Positions 56,144 to 57,178 of a stretch of DNA of 57,178 nt are shown here, piece by piece. Position 1 is the stretch's first letter. Every line of letters begins with the position of its first letter. A program made the position numbers and the translations under genes. This DNA is from Comamonadaceae bacterium PBBC2 (GTDB lineage: Bacteria > Pseudomonadota > Gammaproteobacteria > Burkholderiales > Burkholderiaceae_C). A model generated the notes under the pieces. The model had not been told where the DNA came from. It saw only the letters and a list, made by a program, of their open reading frames with translations, and did not search any database. Location of the stretch: contig NKIO01000018.1 of the NCBI GenBank assembly GCA_002255935.1, forward strand, positions 1 to 57,178, in the 5' to 3' direction.

Positions 56144-56712
56144 AGTGGTCGATTCGAAACGCGGCCGAAGCTGCGGTTCTCAGCTTGCTCAGCGCTGGCC
56201 TTTACGCCGGTTTTTTTCACCTCAATGATGTGTTCTTTTCTGCCCTGGAACACAGCGAGGGTGTGAACTGGCTTTTCCTGCCCGCCGGTTTTCGCGTCTT
56301 GCTGGTGCTGGGCATGGGCTTGCCAGGCTGCGTGGGCATTTTTTTGGGCAATTTGTACATCGACCAAGGTCACCTCCAACACGGCCACACCACGCTGGTT
56401 GTGCTCACGGGGGTGGTTTCAGGCTTTAGCCCTTGGCTGGTGCTGCAAGGCATGAAAAGTTGGAGCGGACTCCATGCCGATCTACTGAACCTGCACCATC
56501 AACAGCTGCTGAATTTCACGCTGCTCTATGCGGCCATCAACGCCGTGTTGCACCAATTGCTGTGGCTGATCATTCCGGTTCACGAGCACAGCTTGTGGGT
56601 GGAAATCTGGCCCATGTTCGTGGGCGATGTGATCGGCGCGTTGATCATGATGTACGCCATCAAAGGCCTGTTGGGTCTGTTCAAGCCGACTTCAAACAGC
56701 CGCAGCCTCTGA
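56140..56712 (+). CDS. MASE1-like integral membrane protein, function unknown
   Basis: 190 aa with about five membrane helices (roughly 10-28, 45-70, 82-105, 125-145, 160-180). The segment WLFLPAGFRVLLVLGMGLPG then CVGIFLGNLYI resembles the start of MASE1 sensory membrane domains, but no signalling domain follows. It is coupled to the winged-helix regulator by an ATGA overlap, so the two may form a membrane-linked regulator pair. Its last 21 bases overlap the 3' end of hemW. Confidence 0.65.
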   Translation: MKWSIRNAAEAAVLSLLSAGLYAGFFHLNDVFFSALEHSEGVNWLFLPAGFRVLLVLGMGLPGCVGIFLGNLYIDQGHLQHGHTTLVVLTGVVSGFSPWLVLQGMKSWSGLHADLLNLHHQQLLNFTLLYAAINAVLHQLLWLIIPVHEHSLWVEIWPMFVGDVIGALIMMYAIKGLLGLFKPTSNSRSL

Positions 56713-57178
56713 CAAAAACAGCGCCTGCAAATCGCTCAAGAAATCAAAGCCGCGCTCAGTCGGCCAGACGCGGTGCAAGTCGCGGTGGATCAGACCCAGC
56801 CGCTCGGCCTCTTGCAGGCCTTTTTGAATGCTGGTCATCGCCAAACCTGTGCGGTCCACAAAATCACCCAGCACAAAGCCTTCGCGCAAACGCAGCGCAT
56901 TGAGCATGTACTCAAACGGCAAGTCTTGGCGAGACACTTCGGTGTTTTGCGTCACGGGCTCGCCCTTCAGGGCTTGCTGCATGTAGAGCGCAGGTTCCCG
57001 GTAACGCACTTGGCGCACCACACGGTGCGCAAAACTCAGCTTGCTGTGCGCGCCAGCGCCTATGCCCAGATAGTCGCCAAACTGCCAGTAGTTCAGGTTG
57101 TGCGCGCAGGGATGGCCAGGCTTGGCATAGGCCGAGACTTCGTAACGTGACAGGCCCTGGGCCGACGTCAGCTCGGTG
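56692..57178 (-). CDS. hemW: HemW-type radical SAM haem chaperone, C-terminal part (5' end outside window)
   Basis: The frame is open to the right edge, giving the last 161 residues. Diagnostic text is LSRYEVSAYAKPG, CAHNLNYWQFGDYLGIGAGA and HSKLSFAHRV, all typical of HemW (formerly oxygen-independent coproporphyrinogen oxidase-like). The C-terminal winged part has FEYMLNALRLREGFVLGDFV and AERLGLIHRD. The radical SAM cysteines are outside the window. HemW helps insert haem, consistent with cytochrome-using metabolism here. Confidence 0.93.
   Translation of the reverse strand, partial: TELTSAQGLSRYEVSAYAKPGHPCAHNLNYWQFGDYLGIGAGAHSKLSFAHRVVRQVRYREPALYMQQALKGEPVTQNTEVSRQDLPFEYMLNALRLREGFVLGDFVDRTGLAMTSIQKGLQEAERLGLIHRDLHRVWPTERGFDFLSDLQALFLSEAAAV

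Overview
The window looks like chromosome from a betaproteobacterium of the order Burkholderiales, most likely family Comamonadaceae (Limnohabitans/Polaromonas type). The grounds are GC-rich coding with strong third-position GC, a Bug/TctC-type binding protein, PuuD/PuuE-type urate catabolism, a ureA-small ORF-ureB gene order, and dense tripartite-transport and Urt genes. No phage, insertion sequence, integrase or CRISPR array was seen. Gene starts below are often downstream of the longest open frame; they were chosen from Shine-Dalgarno sites, signal peptides and family length.

Region 1 (1-6710). The 3' part of an 8-oxoguanine/guanine deaminase is followed by an Ldh2-family dehydrogenase, a KDPG-type aldolase, a PfkB kinase and a TctCBA tripartite carboxylate transporter. 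This looks like a small sugar-acid or hydroxy-acid module beside the purine genes.

Region 2 (6720-23629), purine breakdown. Genes are puuD (urate hydroxylase), xdhC, a TonB-like lipoprotein, a thioesterase, a HAD phosphatase, xdhB, xdhA, hiuH, a GntR/FCD regulator, puuE, a fused uraD-allantoate amidohydrolase, an M20 hydrolase, an orphan flavocytochrome-c-sulfide-dehydrogenase-like flavoprotein and an NCS2 xanthine/urate permease. Together they encode xanthine to urate to 5-hydroxyisourate to OHCU to allantoin to allantoate to ureidoglycine/ureidoglycolate. A palindrome TGTATACA occurs four times in non-coding DNA (before puuD, between hiuH and gntR, before the permease, before the ABC ATPase gene). 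It is the best candidate operator for the GntR protein.

Region 3 (23714-28995). maeB (malic enzyme-PTA fusion) is followed by a NMT1/SsuA-type ABC importer.

Region 4 (29015-41082), urea. ureD comes first, then an oppositely oriented urtABCDE urea importer block, then ureA, a 54-codon His-rich small ORF, ureB, ureC, ureE, ureF, ureG and a tRNA-Ser(UGA). Sigma-54-type promoters (GG-N10-GC) lie before the permease, the ABC binding protein, urtA and probably ureA. This fits nitrogen-limitation control of the whole purine-to-urea-to-ammonia route.

Region 5 (41195-55528) is the most unusual part. It encodes three large exported TPR-CHAT protease-like paralogs, an exported caspase-family protein with SH3, EF-hand, Pro/Ala linker and DUF4384 segments, a CHASE2 membrane protein without a recognisable output enzyme, an OmpA-family protein, and two small unrecognised envelope proteins. 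ompA-CHASE2-caspase-small protein-CHAT3 form a tight operon. All members appear to be exported or membrane-bound, so this is a candidate envelope-located caspase/CHAT protease system.

Region 6 (55745-57178). A winged-helix regulator, a MASE1-like membrane protein and the 3' part of hemW. Intergenic spaces carry two families of long palindromes.
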